Source of the DNA: Ichthyophis bannanicus
Taxonomy: Eukaryota; Chordata; Amphibia; Gymnophiona; Ichthyophiidae
Reading direction: 5' to 3'
NCBI GenBank assembly: GCA_033557465.1
Contig: CM066047.1
Coordinates: 558,001 to 622,000, forward strand
DNA length: 64,000 bases
The position numbers and the translations under genes are program-made. Positions within the stretch are counted from its first letter, which is position 1. Each line of letters opens with the position of its first letter. This document shows positions 53,705 to 63,660 of the stretch, one piece after another. The notes below the pieces were generated by a model. The model was not told where the DNA came from. It searched no databases and saw only the letters and a list, made by a program, of their open reading frames with translations.

Positions 53705-53765
53705 CCCTGCTGTTCCCAGAGATCTAAATACACCACATCTAGAGCTCTCCCTGCTGTTCCCAGAG
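53678..53765. repeat. 44-base tandem duplication over a CR1/DIRS junction
   Basis: ATCTAAATACACCACATC, AGAGCTCTCCCTGCTG and TTCCCAGAG occur at 53,678-53,721 and again at 53,722-53,765. Each unit holds the truncated CR1 end and 16 bases of the DIRS-E3 repeat, so the duplication arose after the CR1 inserted, or it is an assembly slip. Confidence 0.9.
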
Positions 53766-53794
53766 ATCACCTGTTACAGGTACGTAACTGTGCT
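53705..53794. repeat. DIRS-E3 3' terminal repeat, outer end
   Basis: CCTGCTGTTCCCAGAG, then after the duplication GATCACCTGTTACAGGTACG and TAACTGTGCT, the E-family terminus. The right flank begins ATAAATG. Confidence 0.9.
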
Positions 53795-53984
53795 ATAAAT
53801 GTTTACCAGTTGCTTACCAGCTGACAATCTTTCTCAGCTTCTCCAGTACTGTACTTCAGCTCCCATAAAAGTATCCTCAACAGCGTTCCCATCAAAGTTT
53901 TGATTGAGTTTTAACAGCTGGGCCTGTCTGGGCCTAGTGCTTTCCGTCATCGTAAGCTCTTAATAGTCCTTTCGGCTTCCTCCA
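53795..53984. other. Short unassigned flank
   Basis: About 190 bases between the DIRS-E3 end and a SINE, with no feature I can name. Confidence 0.4.
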
Positions 53985-54116
53985 GTGGAGGCGTATCCCA
54001 GTGGTTTGGGCAGTAGCTTGGGGTCAGAAAGAACAGGGTTCAAATCCCACTGGTACTCCTTGTGGCATTGGGCAAGTCGCTTAACACTCTGCTTCCTCAG
54101 GTACAAACATACAGTC
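53985..54116 (+). repeat. tRNA-derived SINE, 5' half
   Basis: Box A-like GTATCCCAGTGGTTTGGG (53,993-54,010) and box B GGGTTCAAATCCC (54,037-54,049), then CCTTGTGGCATTGGGCAAG, TCGCTTAACACTCTGC and CCTCAGGTACAAAC. It shares the layout of the antisense copy at 2,945-3,104. The tail seen at 60,765-60,885 (TTAGATTGTAAGCCC …) is missing here. Confidence 0.8.
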
Positions 54117-54762
54117 TGATGCAGAAAGACTAACGTACCATTTGTGTGTACGTCAAATGCAGAAAAGAGATTGACAGACACGTAAACAGCAAAAGAAAAG
54201 TATGCGCACACAGCAACACCAGGTGTTTTTAAATAATAAGCAAATGAGCTGCGTGTATTAAAATGGCATGTTAATAAGGTCTGCACCTGATGCAGAGAAA
54301 TGCATAGAGGATTACATCACAGCAGGAGTGCCAATATCTTTACGCCTGGTCTGAGGTGACTTAAATGTCTTGCATGTGTAGGGAAAGACTGTCTCAGGAT
54401 ATGTACTGGTGAACAGTAACCTTCGACGTGAATTTTCTGCGTTTATCTTTTCAGCGTGTAAGTGAAAGTTCGGCATTCAAGAAGAAACATTTTTGCTACT
54501 TATCCTTTGTGTGTTTTTGGACTCATTTGTTTATCTTTTATTTTAGGTCTCTGATTTCATAAAAATTGTTTTTGGGCGAAATAGTGTTGATTATTATGGG
54601 GTGAGCGCCAAAAAATCCTGCCTGTGCTGTGCGTATAACATGAGCATTTTGACATTGACACGTATGCATATACGGCCACTTGTAACGTGTCTGTGCATTT
54701 CAACTTTACGTCAAAGTTTTGCTCACAGCTCATTTGCATACATATCCTTTGCATACTTATTT
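54117..54762. other. Unassigned stretch, possible foldback element
   Basis: AT-rich without genes. GCAAATGAGCTG (near 54,239) has an inverse partner CAGCTCATTTGC (near 54,727). Around them runs of similar words (TGTGTGTACGTC, GACAGACACGTAA against TAACGTGTCTGTGC, TTACGTCAAAG) also lie in inverse orientation. This suggests a decayed inverted-repeat element. The match is too patchy for a class. Confidence 0.3.
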
Positions 54763-57034
54763 ATTTTATTTGGTACATTTTTCTATACCACCCCTTCCTG
54801 AAATCAGTGACGGTTTACAAGAAACTCAACAGACAACTTTTGTACAGGATAACTTGGGTTTCTAAACAACTTTAGATATAATAGCTTAAGAACATAACTA
54901 TGTACAGGTTGACTCCTTGCAGGAGGTCTTTGTGTTTGTACTGGTTGGTCTTAGGCGGGCCTTGTCATGGTGGTAATGGGTGATGGGCTAGTCTGTCGGT
55001 GTGTGGGTTTTTAGGTGTGAGCTTTCACTACCGTAGTGCTTGGAGAAGAGGTAGGTTTTGAGTTGTTTTCTGAAGTCTTTGAGGTCTTTAGTTGCATGGA
55101 TGTGCAGTGGGAAGGAGTTCCAGAGGTTGGGAGCAGTGTATGAAAAAGCTCTGGAACTGGTGGTTTGTTTTGTTTTGCGGATATAGGGAGGGACTATTAT
55201 GGAGTGCAGTGCATTTTCCCTTCGGGATCTAGTGTTCGCAGGGGTGTGGAGGAGGGTTGAGAGAAAGGAGGGTGCAACATTGTTGATGAGTTTGAATGTA
55301 GTCACGAGTAGTTTGTATATTATGTGGCTTTCTATTGGGAGCCAGTGTAAGCCATACAGAAGTGGTGTGACATGGTCGGTTAGTCTGGCTTTGCATCTGA
55401 TTCTAGCCGTGATATTTTGTGTTCGTTGGAGTATGTGTGTGTGTGTGTTCTGGTAAATCCTGCATCAGGCTGTTGCATTAGTCAAAATGGGGGTGATGAT
55501 AGCTTGGATGACAGCTCCGAAGTCGTTTTCTTCAAGGAGGGGTCTTAGATGCTGTATGGTCTTCAGTTTGTATAGAATTGTTCTGGCTGTTTGTTTCAGG
55601 TGGGGTATCATACTCAGTGACGTGTCGAGGGTTATGCCGAGGTATTTAACTTCTTGCTTGACTGCAATTTTGGTATTGTCGATGGTGATGGTTTGGGGTA
55701 GTATTACAAATCGGTTCCTAGTGATGTGAAGTGCCTTGATCTTTTTGTAGTTTAGGATGAGATTGGTGGATTTTAACCAGGAGTCAGTTTCTTTGATGCA
55801 TTCAGTTAGGTTGTTGTAGGTGGGGTTGTTTACATCTATTTTTTTATTTAATTTTATTTAACATTTTTTATATACCGCACTATTCATCATCAGTGCGGTT
55901 TACATTGAACATCAACATACCTGTCAATCCATGACTGATCTAGGTTTACAGATAACAGGGAAGATAAACTGGGTGTTAACTGGGGAATAACTATCTACAT
56001 AATTATATATACATTGAATAGGTTATTGGGAGTGATAGCATGATGTCATCCGCATAGATGTAGTACTGAATGTTGTGTGTTCGGAATATTTGAGTGATGG
56101 GTTATAGATACAGATTAAATGAGAGGGCGGAGCCTTGAGGTATGCCTTGTTCTTGTGGGAAAGTGTTTGGGGATTCTTTTCCTATTTGGATCTGGAGCTT
56201 GCGTTCTGTGATGTATGATTTAAACCAGTGTAGAACCATACGGCCCAGGCCAAGGTGGGTCCAGTTTTGTGATGAAGGTTTATGTTGTCAAAGGCAGAGG
56301 CAATATCTAGGAAGACCAGGAGGAAGGCATAGTTGGGATTATCTATGCCTTGGATAAGGTTGTCCGTTAGGGCTAGGAGTAGGGTTTCGACACCGTGGAA
56401 TGTGCGGAAACCATATTGGTGGGTGTCCAAGGGGGCGATGTTTTGTTTTTTTTCAATTATTTTCGCAACAAATGGGATGCTTGCAATTGGTCTGTAGGAG
56501 CTTGGCTCGTTCCTGTTTTTTAGTACTGGGCGAACAGAGGATGTGTTTAGGTCAGTGGGCATGTTTCCTTCGAGTAGGGATTGGTTTAATATATGAAGGA
56601 GATATGGGGCGAGATATGTTTTGGTTGCTTTGATCCATGATACAGGGCATGGATCCAGGGGGGAGGTGGTTGTATTGATGCTAGATATTAATTTTAGGAG
56701 GTGTTCTTTGTCCAGAGTGTGGAAGGTGGTCCAGATATTGGGATTTGCTCAGGGGTCAGGTGGGGAGAGAGTGGGATCATGGTTTTTGTTTCTGAGTTTG
56801 TTAGCAAAGCGGTTGGCGAGGGTGCCAGGTGCAGGTGTCTGTCATTTTGGTTGTTTTTTGTTAGGGATGGAACAATGGCGAATAACTCTGTGGGCCGATT
56901 CAGGGTCTGGTTGATGACTCTGGTGTGGGGCTCCTTTTCAGTTTTGTTTAGTGCGTCCTTGTAGGCTGTGAGTAGGTTGTTGTATTGGAGTTTGTGTTGA
57001 GTATGTGATGTGTGACATTTCTTAAATTTTCTCA
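54763..57034 (-). mobile_element. L2-B LINE, antisense, 3' two-thirds
   Basis: The 3' end lies at 54,763 (TTATTTATTTTATTTGG, CTATACCACCCCTTCCTG, AAATCAGTGACGGTTTAC). Minus-strand blocks are FRKQLKTYLFSKHYG, LWNSFPLHIHATKDL, LLTTFKLINNVAPSFLSTLL (54,988-55,305), a worn LHWLP region near 55,345, then YRPIASIPFVAKIIEK, QYGFRTFHGVETLLLAL and FLLVFLDIASAFDNIN (56,182-56,562). The YADD region is at about 56,045-56,070 next to the inserted L2-A tail. CR1-2 interrupts it at 57,035; the rest is at 58,801-59,112. Confidence 0.85.
55838..56030 (-). mobile_element. L2-A 3' tail inserted in L2-B, antisense
   Basis: A T-rich start, TATACCGCACTATTCATC and AGTGCGGTTTACATTGAAC, as at 47,995-48,045, mark a 190-base 5'-truncated L2-A copy. 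The L2-B reading on both sides (…TACATCTATT / GGGAGTGATAGCATGATG) joins when it is removed. Confidence 0.75.
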
Positions 57035-58800
57035 GTTCTCAGAAGGGCAAAAGTGGTATTGTCAGACTCAAGGGTGCAGGGGGGGAATATGTAGAAGCTG
57101 ATAAGGATAAAGTGGAATTGCTTAACAAATATTTTTGTTCTGTGTTCACAGATGAAGAACCAGGAGCAGGACCTTGGAAAACACCCACAAATAGGAACAG
57201 AAGCGAGGGACATCTTGAACAATTTTAGAAGACTGTGTTTGTGAGAAACTAGCTCAACTTAAAGTAGACAAAGCGATGGGACCGGATGGGATACACCCTA
57301 GAATACTGAGGGAACTTGGACATTCTAGCAACTCCACTGACTGACCTTTTCAATGCCTCGTTGGAGTCGGGAGTGGTGCCAAAGGACTGGAGAGAGGCTC
57401 ATGTGGTGCCTTTACACAAAAGCAGAAGTAAGGATGTGGTTGAAAACTACAGGCCAGTTAGTTTAACTTCGGTGGTGAGTAAATTATTGGAAACGCTGCT
57501 GAAAGAGAAAATAGTGAGGTTTCTGGAGTCCAGCGGATTACAGGATCCGAGGCAACATGGATTCACCAGAGGCAGGTCTTGTCAGACAAATCTGATTGAT
57601 TTCTTTGACTGGGTGACCAGGGAGTTGGACCGAGGGAGAGCTCTAGATGTGGTATATTTAGATTTCAGTAAAGCCTTTGACACTGTTCCTCACAGGCGAC
57701 TTATAAACAAACTGAGCACCCTAGGGATGGACCCTAAAGTTACTGCTTGGGTTAGAAATTGGTTGGGTGGGAGGTGACAAAGAGTACAAGTAAATGGAGC
57801 TCACTCTGAGGAGAAGGATGTTACCAGTGGTGTGCCCCAGGGATCTGTCCTTGGTCCGATTCTTTTTAACATCTTTGTTAGTGATATAGCGAAAGGGCTG
57901 TCGGGTAAGGTTTGCCTCTTTGCAGATACCAAAATCTGCAATAGAATAGACACCCAGGAAGGTGTAGATAACATGAGGAGGGATCTAGCTAAGCTTGAAG
58001 AATGGTCTAGAATTTGGCAACTGGGATTTAATGTTAGAAAATGTAAGGTCATGCATTTGGGCTGCAGCAATCCAAGGGAGCAATACAGTATAGGAGGTGA
58101 AGTACTTTTGTCCACTAAAGAAGAGCGGGACCTAGGCGTGGTTGTGTCTGATCTTAAAGTAGCTAAACAGGTAGAAAAGGCGACGGCAAAAGCTAGAAGG
58201 ATGCTTGGGTGCATACGGAGAGGAATGGCTAGCAGAAAAAAGGTGGTGATAATGCCTCTGTATAAGTCTTTGGTGCGACCTCATTTGGAGTATAGTGTGC
58301 AATTCTGGAGACCGCACCTTCAAAAGGATGTGAACAGGATGGAGTCAGTGCAGAGGGTGGCTACTAAAATGATTAGTGGGCTTCATTATAAAGCATATGA
58401 GGACAGACTTAAGGATCTTAATATGTACACCTTAGAGGAAAGGTGGGATAGAGGTGATATGATTGAGATGTTTAAATACCTCCGTGGCATAAATGTTCAG
58501 GGAGAGAGCCTCTTTCAATTGAAAACAAGTTCTGCTACGAGGGGACATGGGATGAGGGTGAAGGGAGATAGATTCAGGAGTGATATGCGGAAATATTTCT
58601 TTACGGAAAGAGTAGTGGATCCATGGAATAGTCTCCCAGTGGAGGTGGTAGAGATGAGGACAGTAACTGAATTCAAAAAAGCATGGGACCAACACAGAGG
58701 ATCTCTAAAGGTAAAAAGTGGACTGTTGTAGTTGTTGATATGGAAGGACAGACTAGATAGGCCATGTGGTCTTTTTCTGTCATCATGTTTCTATGTTTCT
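57035..58800 (+). mobile_element. CR1 family 2 LINE, 5'-truncated
   Basis: It begins within the endonuclease-polymerase linker (GAAGGGCAAAAGTGGTATTG) and ends with GACTAGATAGGCCATGTGG and CATCATGTTTCTATGTTTC. It is inserted in the antisense L2-B, whose two parts flank it. It gives the cleanest CR1-2 sequence in the window. No target duplication is seen, as usual for CR1. Confidence 0.92.
57059..58731 (+). pseudogene. CR1-2 ORF2 with altered catalytic box
   Basis: Open stretches 57,316-57,777 and 57,832-58,731 give LTDLFNASLESGVVPKDWRE, NYRPVSLTSVVSKLLETLL, QHGFTRGRSCQTNLIDFF, VVYLDFSKAFDTVPHRRLI, PQGSVLGPILFNIFVSDIA and the carboxy half to FKKAWDQHRGSLK. The catalytic FADDTK reads FAD-TK: one aspartate codon is missing at about 57,920-57,930. 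A second three-base loss is in SDDFKVAKQ (SDLKVAKQ, about 58,148). A TGA near 57,776 and changes near 57,230 also disable it. The CR1 enzyme would nick and copy at the target. Confidence 0.92.
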
Positions 58801-59112
58801 TGAGTTTTAGGAGTTCTGGGGCGTACTATTTTTCTGAGCGTTTTGGTGGTCGGTTTGCATGATTAGTAGGGTGGGACTCTGCTCTTTGTATGGTGGTGTT
58901 CCATGTGTTTAGCGAGGTGGTTAGGTCGGCGGTATCCTTTTGAGAGCTGTGGTATGATGCTGTGGAGGAAGGCGTCTTGAATCTTTTGAGCCGTTTGGTG
59001 TTGGGCTAGGTGTTTTCTGTGTTGGCCTTGGTGCTCCTTAGTGGTATCTCAAAGGTTGTATACATTCTGGTTATATACATACTGGCGCTGAGGTCTCGTG
59101 CTGTTGGCGTGC
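58801..59112 (-). pseudogene. L2-B, linker region, antisense, continuation
   Basis: Continues the L2-B copy behind CR1-2. The minus-strand frame is worn, but Lys/Arg- and His-rich linker sequence corresponds to 31,060-31,400 of the sense copy. It ends where a CR1-1 tail begins. Confidence 0.55.
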
Positions 59113-59205
59113 TATGAACCTAGATTGGCCACTGTTGGAAACAGGATACTGGGCTTGATGAACCTCGGTCTGACCCAGTATGGCATGTCTTATGTTCTTA
59201 TGTTC
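59113..59205 (+). mobile_element. CR1 family 1, 3' terminus only
   Basis: AACCTAGATTGGCCACTG, GAAACAGGATACTGGGC, CTCGGTCTGACCCAGTATGG and the octamers CTTATGTT CTTATGTT CTTA. It is an extremely short 5'-truncated copy directly before a longer one in the same direction. Confidence 0.85.
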
Positions 59206-60545
59206 TTAATCGCCAATGTAACACCAATTTTTAAAAAGGGTTCCAGGGGTGATCCGGGAAACTACAGACTGGTGAGCCTGACGTCAGTACCGGGAAAAAT
59301 GGTAGAAACCATCATAAAGAATAAAATTACTCAGTATGAAGATAGTCATGGCCTATTGGGAGACAGCCAGCATGGCTTTAGACAAGGAAGATCTTGTCTT
59401 AGTAATCTGTTATGATTTTTTTGAAGGTGTGAATAAACAGGAGGACAAAGGTGAGTCGGTTGATATAGTGTATCTGGACTTTCAGAAAGCCTTTGACAAG
59501 GTCCCTCATCAGGGACTTCGGCAAAACTAGAGTCATGGGATAGGAGGCAGTGTTCTACTTTGGATCAGGAACTGGTTAAAAGATAGAAAGCAGAGGGTAG
59601 GGCTAAATGGCCAATTTTCCCAATGGAGAAAGGTGAATAGTGGTGTACCCCAGGGATCTGTGCTGGGTCCGCTGCTTTTTGACATATTCATAAATGACCT
59701 GGAAAGTGGAATAACGAGTGAGGTTATCAAATTTGCAGATGACACAAAACTATTTAAAGTTGTTAAAACCCAAGAGGATTGTGGAAAATTGCAAGAGGAT
59801 CTTGATAAATTGGAAGACTGGGCATCAAAATGGCAGATGAAATTTAATGTGGACAAGTGCAAAGTTATGCACCTAGGGAAGAACAACCCAAACTATGGTT
59901 ACATGATGCAAGGTTCCACATTAGGAACCACCACCCAGGAAAAAGATTTAGGTGTCATTGTGGATACCTTGTTAAAACCCTTGGCCCAGTGTGCAGTGGC
60001 GGCCAAGAGAGGAAATAGAATGCTAGGTATCATAAGGAAAGGAATGGAAAATAAAACAAAAGATATTATAATGCCTCTATATCGTTGCATGGTGAGACCG
60101 CACCTTGAATATTGTGTGCAATTCTGGTCGCCGTATCTTAAAAAGGATATAGCGATTTTAGAAAAGGTTCAGAGAAGAGCCACCAAAATGGTAAAGGGGA
60201 TGGAAGGATACTCCTATGAAGAAAGGCTAAAAAGGTTAGGGCTCTTTAACCTGGAAAAGAGACGGCTGAGGGGAGATATGATGGAAGTCTATAAATTAAT
60301 GAACGGAGTGGAACGGGTAAACGTAGATCGATTTGTTTACGTTATCAGAATATAGAAAGACTAGGGGACATGCAATGCAGCTACAGGGTAAACTATTTAA
60401 GACTAATAAAAGAAAATATTTTTTCACTCAACGTGTAATCAAACTCTGGAATTTGTTGCCGGAGGATGTAGTAAAGGCTGTTAGTGTAGCTGGGTTTAAA
60501 GGTTTGGACAAGTTCCTGGAGGAAAGGTCCATAAACCATTATTAA
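59206..60545 (+). pseudogene. CR1-1 ORF2, polymerase and carboxy end
   Basis: Blocks SLTSVPGKMVETIIKNKIT, DSHGLLGDSQHGFRQGRS, IVYLDFQKAFDKVPHQ, then after frame changes and a stop at about 59,529, GVPQGSVLGPLLFDIFINDL, KFADDTKLFKVVK (catalytic box intact, about 59,728-59,760), KLEDWASKWQMKFNVDKCKV, AVAAKRGNRMLGIIRKGMEN, MVRPHLEYCVQFWSPYLKK and RRLRGDMMEVYKLMNGVER. The last part, 60,333-60,545, is in another frame (VAGFKGLDKFLEERSINHY). The 240-codon stretch 59,633-60,355 is the longest intact. Confidence 0.92.
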
Positions 60546-60713
60546 GAAGGGACCCAGGATATCAGTGCTTGACCGAGTACAAGCATTGTGGAACCTGTGT
60601 CTTTTGGGGAAACTGCTAGGTACATATGACCTAGATTGGCCACTGTTGGAAACAGGATACTGGGCTTGATGGACCTTGATCTGACCCAGTATGGCATATC
60701 TTATGTTCTTATG
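59206..60713 (+). mobile_element. CR1 family 1 LINE, 5'-truncated
   Basis: Starts within the polymerase (NVTPIFKKGSRGDPGNYRLV) and runs to the 3' terminus (CTGACCCAGTATGGCATATC, TTATGTTCTTATG). It is the best CR1-1 copy and the reference for the pieces at 3,590-8,215 and 5,816-6,428. Confidence 0.92.
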
Positions 60714-60764
60714 AAAATGTGTACATAGCTAATAGTGCATGACTTCAGTGCTGGCTTTCTGCAT

Positions 60765-60885
60765 TGGCCTGTTAGATTGTAAGCCCAACAGGGACATACC
60801 TAATGTACCTGAATGTAACTCGCCTTGAATTACTACTGGAAGGCCTGAGCTAAATACCAATGATAAAGAAATAAAATAAAATAAA
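60765..60885 (+). repeat. SINE 3' half
   Basis: TTAGATTGTAAGCCCAAC, GGGACATACCTAATGTACC, TGAATGTAACTCGCCTTG, AATTACTACTGGAAGGCC and an (AAATA)n end. It is the usual continuation of the SINE type at 53,985 (which stops at CCTCAGGTACAAAC), so it is probably the 3' half of that family. Confidence 0.6.
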
Positions 60886-60990
60886 ATTAGAACATAAGAA
60901 AAGCCTGACTGGGTCAGACAAAGGTCCATAAAGTCCAGTATTCTGTTTCCAGCAGTGACCAATCCATGTCACAAGAACCAAGATGGCAGT
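60886..60990 (-). mobile_element. CR1 family 1, 3' terminus, antisense
   Basis: AGAACATAAGAAAAGCCTG, ACTGGGTCAGACAAAGGTCC and TATTCTGTTTCCAGCAGTG are the inverse of the CR1-1 end. It is about 100 bases and heavily truncated. Confidence 0.75.
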
Positions 60991-61344
60991 AGCATGCAGA
61001 CTGCCCTAAGACTGCTTCTTTTCATGGGCAAGAAGAGGTAAAGCGGGGAAGAAACCCTCAACTCCCCAGCCACTTTCTTCAGTTTCTATGATCGATAGGT
61101 TCCTGATTCATCCTGGGGAGATACAGGCTTCAGGGCAGAGCCCGAGTGTTTCTATGCTGGTGTCAGTGGACGCTGCATCGCTATTGGGACTGGTGATGTT
61201 TTTCTCCCCTGAAATATGCATGTCTTGTCCACCCTCCCCCCCCCCGCAAAGATGGGGAGGAGGGCAGTGCAGAAGGGTGCGAATTTGAGGTGTTAAGACC
61301 TGGTGTTCAGTGTTTTTCTCCCACTGACTCGGCGATGATTGATT
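60991..61344. other. Unassigned stretch
   Basis: About 350 bases with a C-run at 61,237-61,246, with no similarity I recognise and no useful frame. Confidence 0.4.
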
Positions 61345-61483
61345 CCGCTTTAATAATGGTTTATGGACCTTTCCTCCAGGAACTTATCCAAAACGTTTTT
61401 AAACCCAGCTACACTAACAGCTTTTGCTACATCCTCTGGTAACGGATTCCACAGTTTGATTACACATTGAGTGAAAAAATATT
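61345..61483 (-). pseudogene. CR1 family 1 carboxy end, antisense (target of E4)
   Basis: The minus strand reads FFTQCVIKLWNPLPEDVAKA, VSVAGFKNVLDKFLEERS, the CR1-1 carboxy end. It is cut at 61,483 by the 5' end of DIRS-E4. Confidence 0.85.
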
Positions 61484-61647
61484 ATCTCTAGGAATAAGCA
61501 GGAATGTAGTCTTCACATATGGGTATCATCGGTACTGACGGAGCCTGTGTGGGAACGCTCCCCAGCATCCAATAGGAAAGCTTTTGGGAGTATCCCACAG
61601 CGCCTGCGTGCTGCCTTCCCGCCTTTCCCAACTGTCCCTCTTCAGTT
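61484..61647. repeat. DIRS-E4 5' inverted terminal repeat
   Basis: AGGAATAAGCAGGAATG, AGTCTTCACATATGGGTATC and ACGGAGCCTGTGTGGG. The E2 palindrome is changed to ATCGGTACTGACGG here, so the central GGTACC has been lost by one substitution. Confidence 0.85.
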
Positions 61648-61875
61648 CTTCGTTTTCCATGGAGCCAACAGGTCGCACATCCTGTCACCGCAGAAAATAT
61701 TCCTTTTTATTCTTTTTTGTGGTCGCGTCTGCCTTTCCTCGACGCTACACCGGTACCGCCGGTTCTTCTTTTTCACAAAAAACAAAAAACACTTTTCTTC
61801 TGGAGTCTTTTCCAGGTATTTTCTCCTCAGGTGCCATGTGCCATTTTGGGCATTAGGCCCAACTTTTCCTTTAAA

Positions 61876-63660
61876 ATGGAAAAAAACGCTTCTGGTTTTA
61901 AAAAGTGTTCCAAGTGTCGTGGTACCATCTCCGTCACCGACACCCATGAGTGGTGCCTCAAATGTCTAGGTCCTGACCACTCTATTTCCGAGTATGTTGC
62001 CTGTGGGATTTTGTCAGAGGGGCCAGCAAAACCGAGCTGCTAAACTTAGCACCCTTTTTCCCTCCGATGCAGCGTCTGTGGCATCAACATCTTCCAGGGC
62101 TTCGTCTCCTGTCATAGATCTCAGATAACTAAACATAAATCTGGCCGGTCCTCAAAGGGTAGATCTCCTTCTAAGCATCGAGATGCCTCTGGCGTTGCCC
62201 TTGAGGGACTTGTACCGGCAAAACTGCCCCGGCGGGAGGCTTCGGCTTCCAAAGCACTAACGGGGCTCCAGGATGTTCTCGAGGCCTCAACCTCGGCAGA
62301 ACTACTGGTGCCATGCTCTGGGGTACCGGCTGCTTCATCTGGTACCGATACCCAAGCATTGGCAGCGTCGATAGACCAGAGATTCTTGGCTATTGAACGC
62401 AGTCTGGCGGCTCTTCTCATGGCCTCGATGCCTTTGAAACCGCTTCAGACAATTCAACTGGTACCGGCACCGATTTCAGTACCGGCATCGAATCGGCAGG
62501 TATTCTTCCGGGACCGAGTCATGCTTATCCATCAGGTATCCATCGGTACCTTGCCTTGCACGATCACCTGGATCAGAGATACTTTGAATCCTCGGTTGAG
62601 TCTGAAGACTGAAAGCTCTGCCGATACCAGAGTACTTCTTCCTGAGGATTCTTCTCCTCAGCGTAGGATGTCTTCTCCAGAGGATATGTCCTTTCAGGAT
62701 TTTATCCGAGATGTGGCTCGGTCTTTCCATCACAGTGGCTCCTGAAAAAGAGCCTAGGGCCAAAGGAATTGGAAATCCTGCAATACCCTAAAGCTCCCAA
62801 GGAGGCAGCTACCTTACCTATTCATGAGATCTTGCATGATCTTATGTTAAGGATGTGAGAAACACCTCTAACCACATCTCCTCACTCTCGAAGACTCGAC
62901 ACCATGTATCGAGTTCCTCCCTGTTCTGGGTTTCAGAAGACTCAGCTACCACACTATTCCATGGTGGTGGAATCCAGCTATGAGAAAAGATCAAGTGCAA
63001 AAAGACATGCATCTAATCCTCCACGACTTGAGTGTAGGACTCTTGATGCCTTTAGACGTCGAACCTTCCAGGCTTCGATGCTTTCTGCTAGGATAAGTTC
63101 CTATATATTATATATGGGAATGTTCCTTAAAGAGGTCACGGGAGATTTAGAGCTTATGCGCCCTCTCCTTCCTGATGATAAGAGGCAGGATTACCTTGCC
63201 CTTGTCAAACATGCTCAGGATGTTTCCAAGTTTGTAAATCGTGCAGCTTTTGACTGTTTTGAGTGCATAAGCAGAACCTCTGCTATCGCCATAGGTGCAT
63301 GTAGGATTGCCTGGCTCCAGGCATCTGACTTGGAACTTTGGGTACAGGATAAACTAGGGAATATTCCTTGCTCAGGGGAGAATCTCTTTGGCAAGAATTG
63401 GCAGGAAAAAGCTAATGAGATAGATGCTGACAATATCACCTTGGGTAGATTGTCTAAATCTACAGCTGATCCTGCAAGGAAAAAAATCCTACAAGAAACC
63501 ATTCTTCAGTAAGAAGTAGTAGTTTTACCCCTCCTATACCCAGCAGGGGCACCGTTTAGGTCAGTCTGCCCAAAAGGGACAGCAGCAACAACCTAGGCAA
63601 AGAAAAACAAAAGCTTCTAAGCTTCTAAGCCTCAACCGGCTCAGCAGACTCAGCCTCCAC
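61876..63660 (+). pseudogene. DIRS-E4 gag-like gene
   Basis: The ATG at 61,876 opens MEKNASGFKKCSKCRG and CLKCLGPDHS, again C-x2-C-x14-C-x2-C-x4-H. A frame change near 62,030 follows. The middle (62,308-62,745) has PEDMSFQDFIRDVARSF. The helical domain is an open 202-codon frame, 62,904-63,512: YRVPPCSGFQKTQLPHYSMV, LLPDDKRQDYLALVKHAQD, AIAIGACRIAWLQASDLELW and GENLFGKNW. The tail is Gln-rich. It parallels E2 block by block. Confidence 0.85.

Larger units (their letters stand above)
43874..53794 (+). mobile_element. DIRS-E3: gag-only DIRS-like element with insertions
   Basis: 5' repeat (43,874-44,035), gag (44,256-46,295), internal complementary region (51,470-51,568) and 3' repeat (51,654-51,793 and 53,705-53,794) are clear E-family parts. 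Between 46,296 and about 51,340, leaving aside the antisense L2-A at 47,971-50,664, about 2.3 kb shows no reverse transcriptase or recombinase frame. One scrap near 47,095-47,150 (WAFARE-like) may be RNase H. The 3' untranslated region again matches E2 from about 51,355. It is a deleted or non-autonomous derivative. Confidence 0.8.

Noticed and set aside
53985..54060. Functional tRNA gene
   Set aside because: Boxes A and B are present, but no cloverleaf with an acceptor stem can be formed; the continuation is SINE core.
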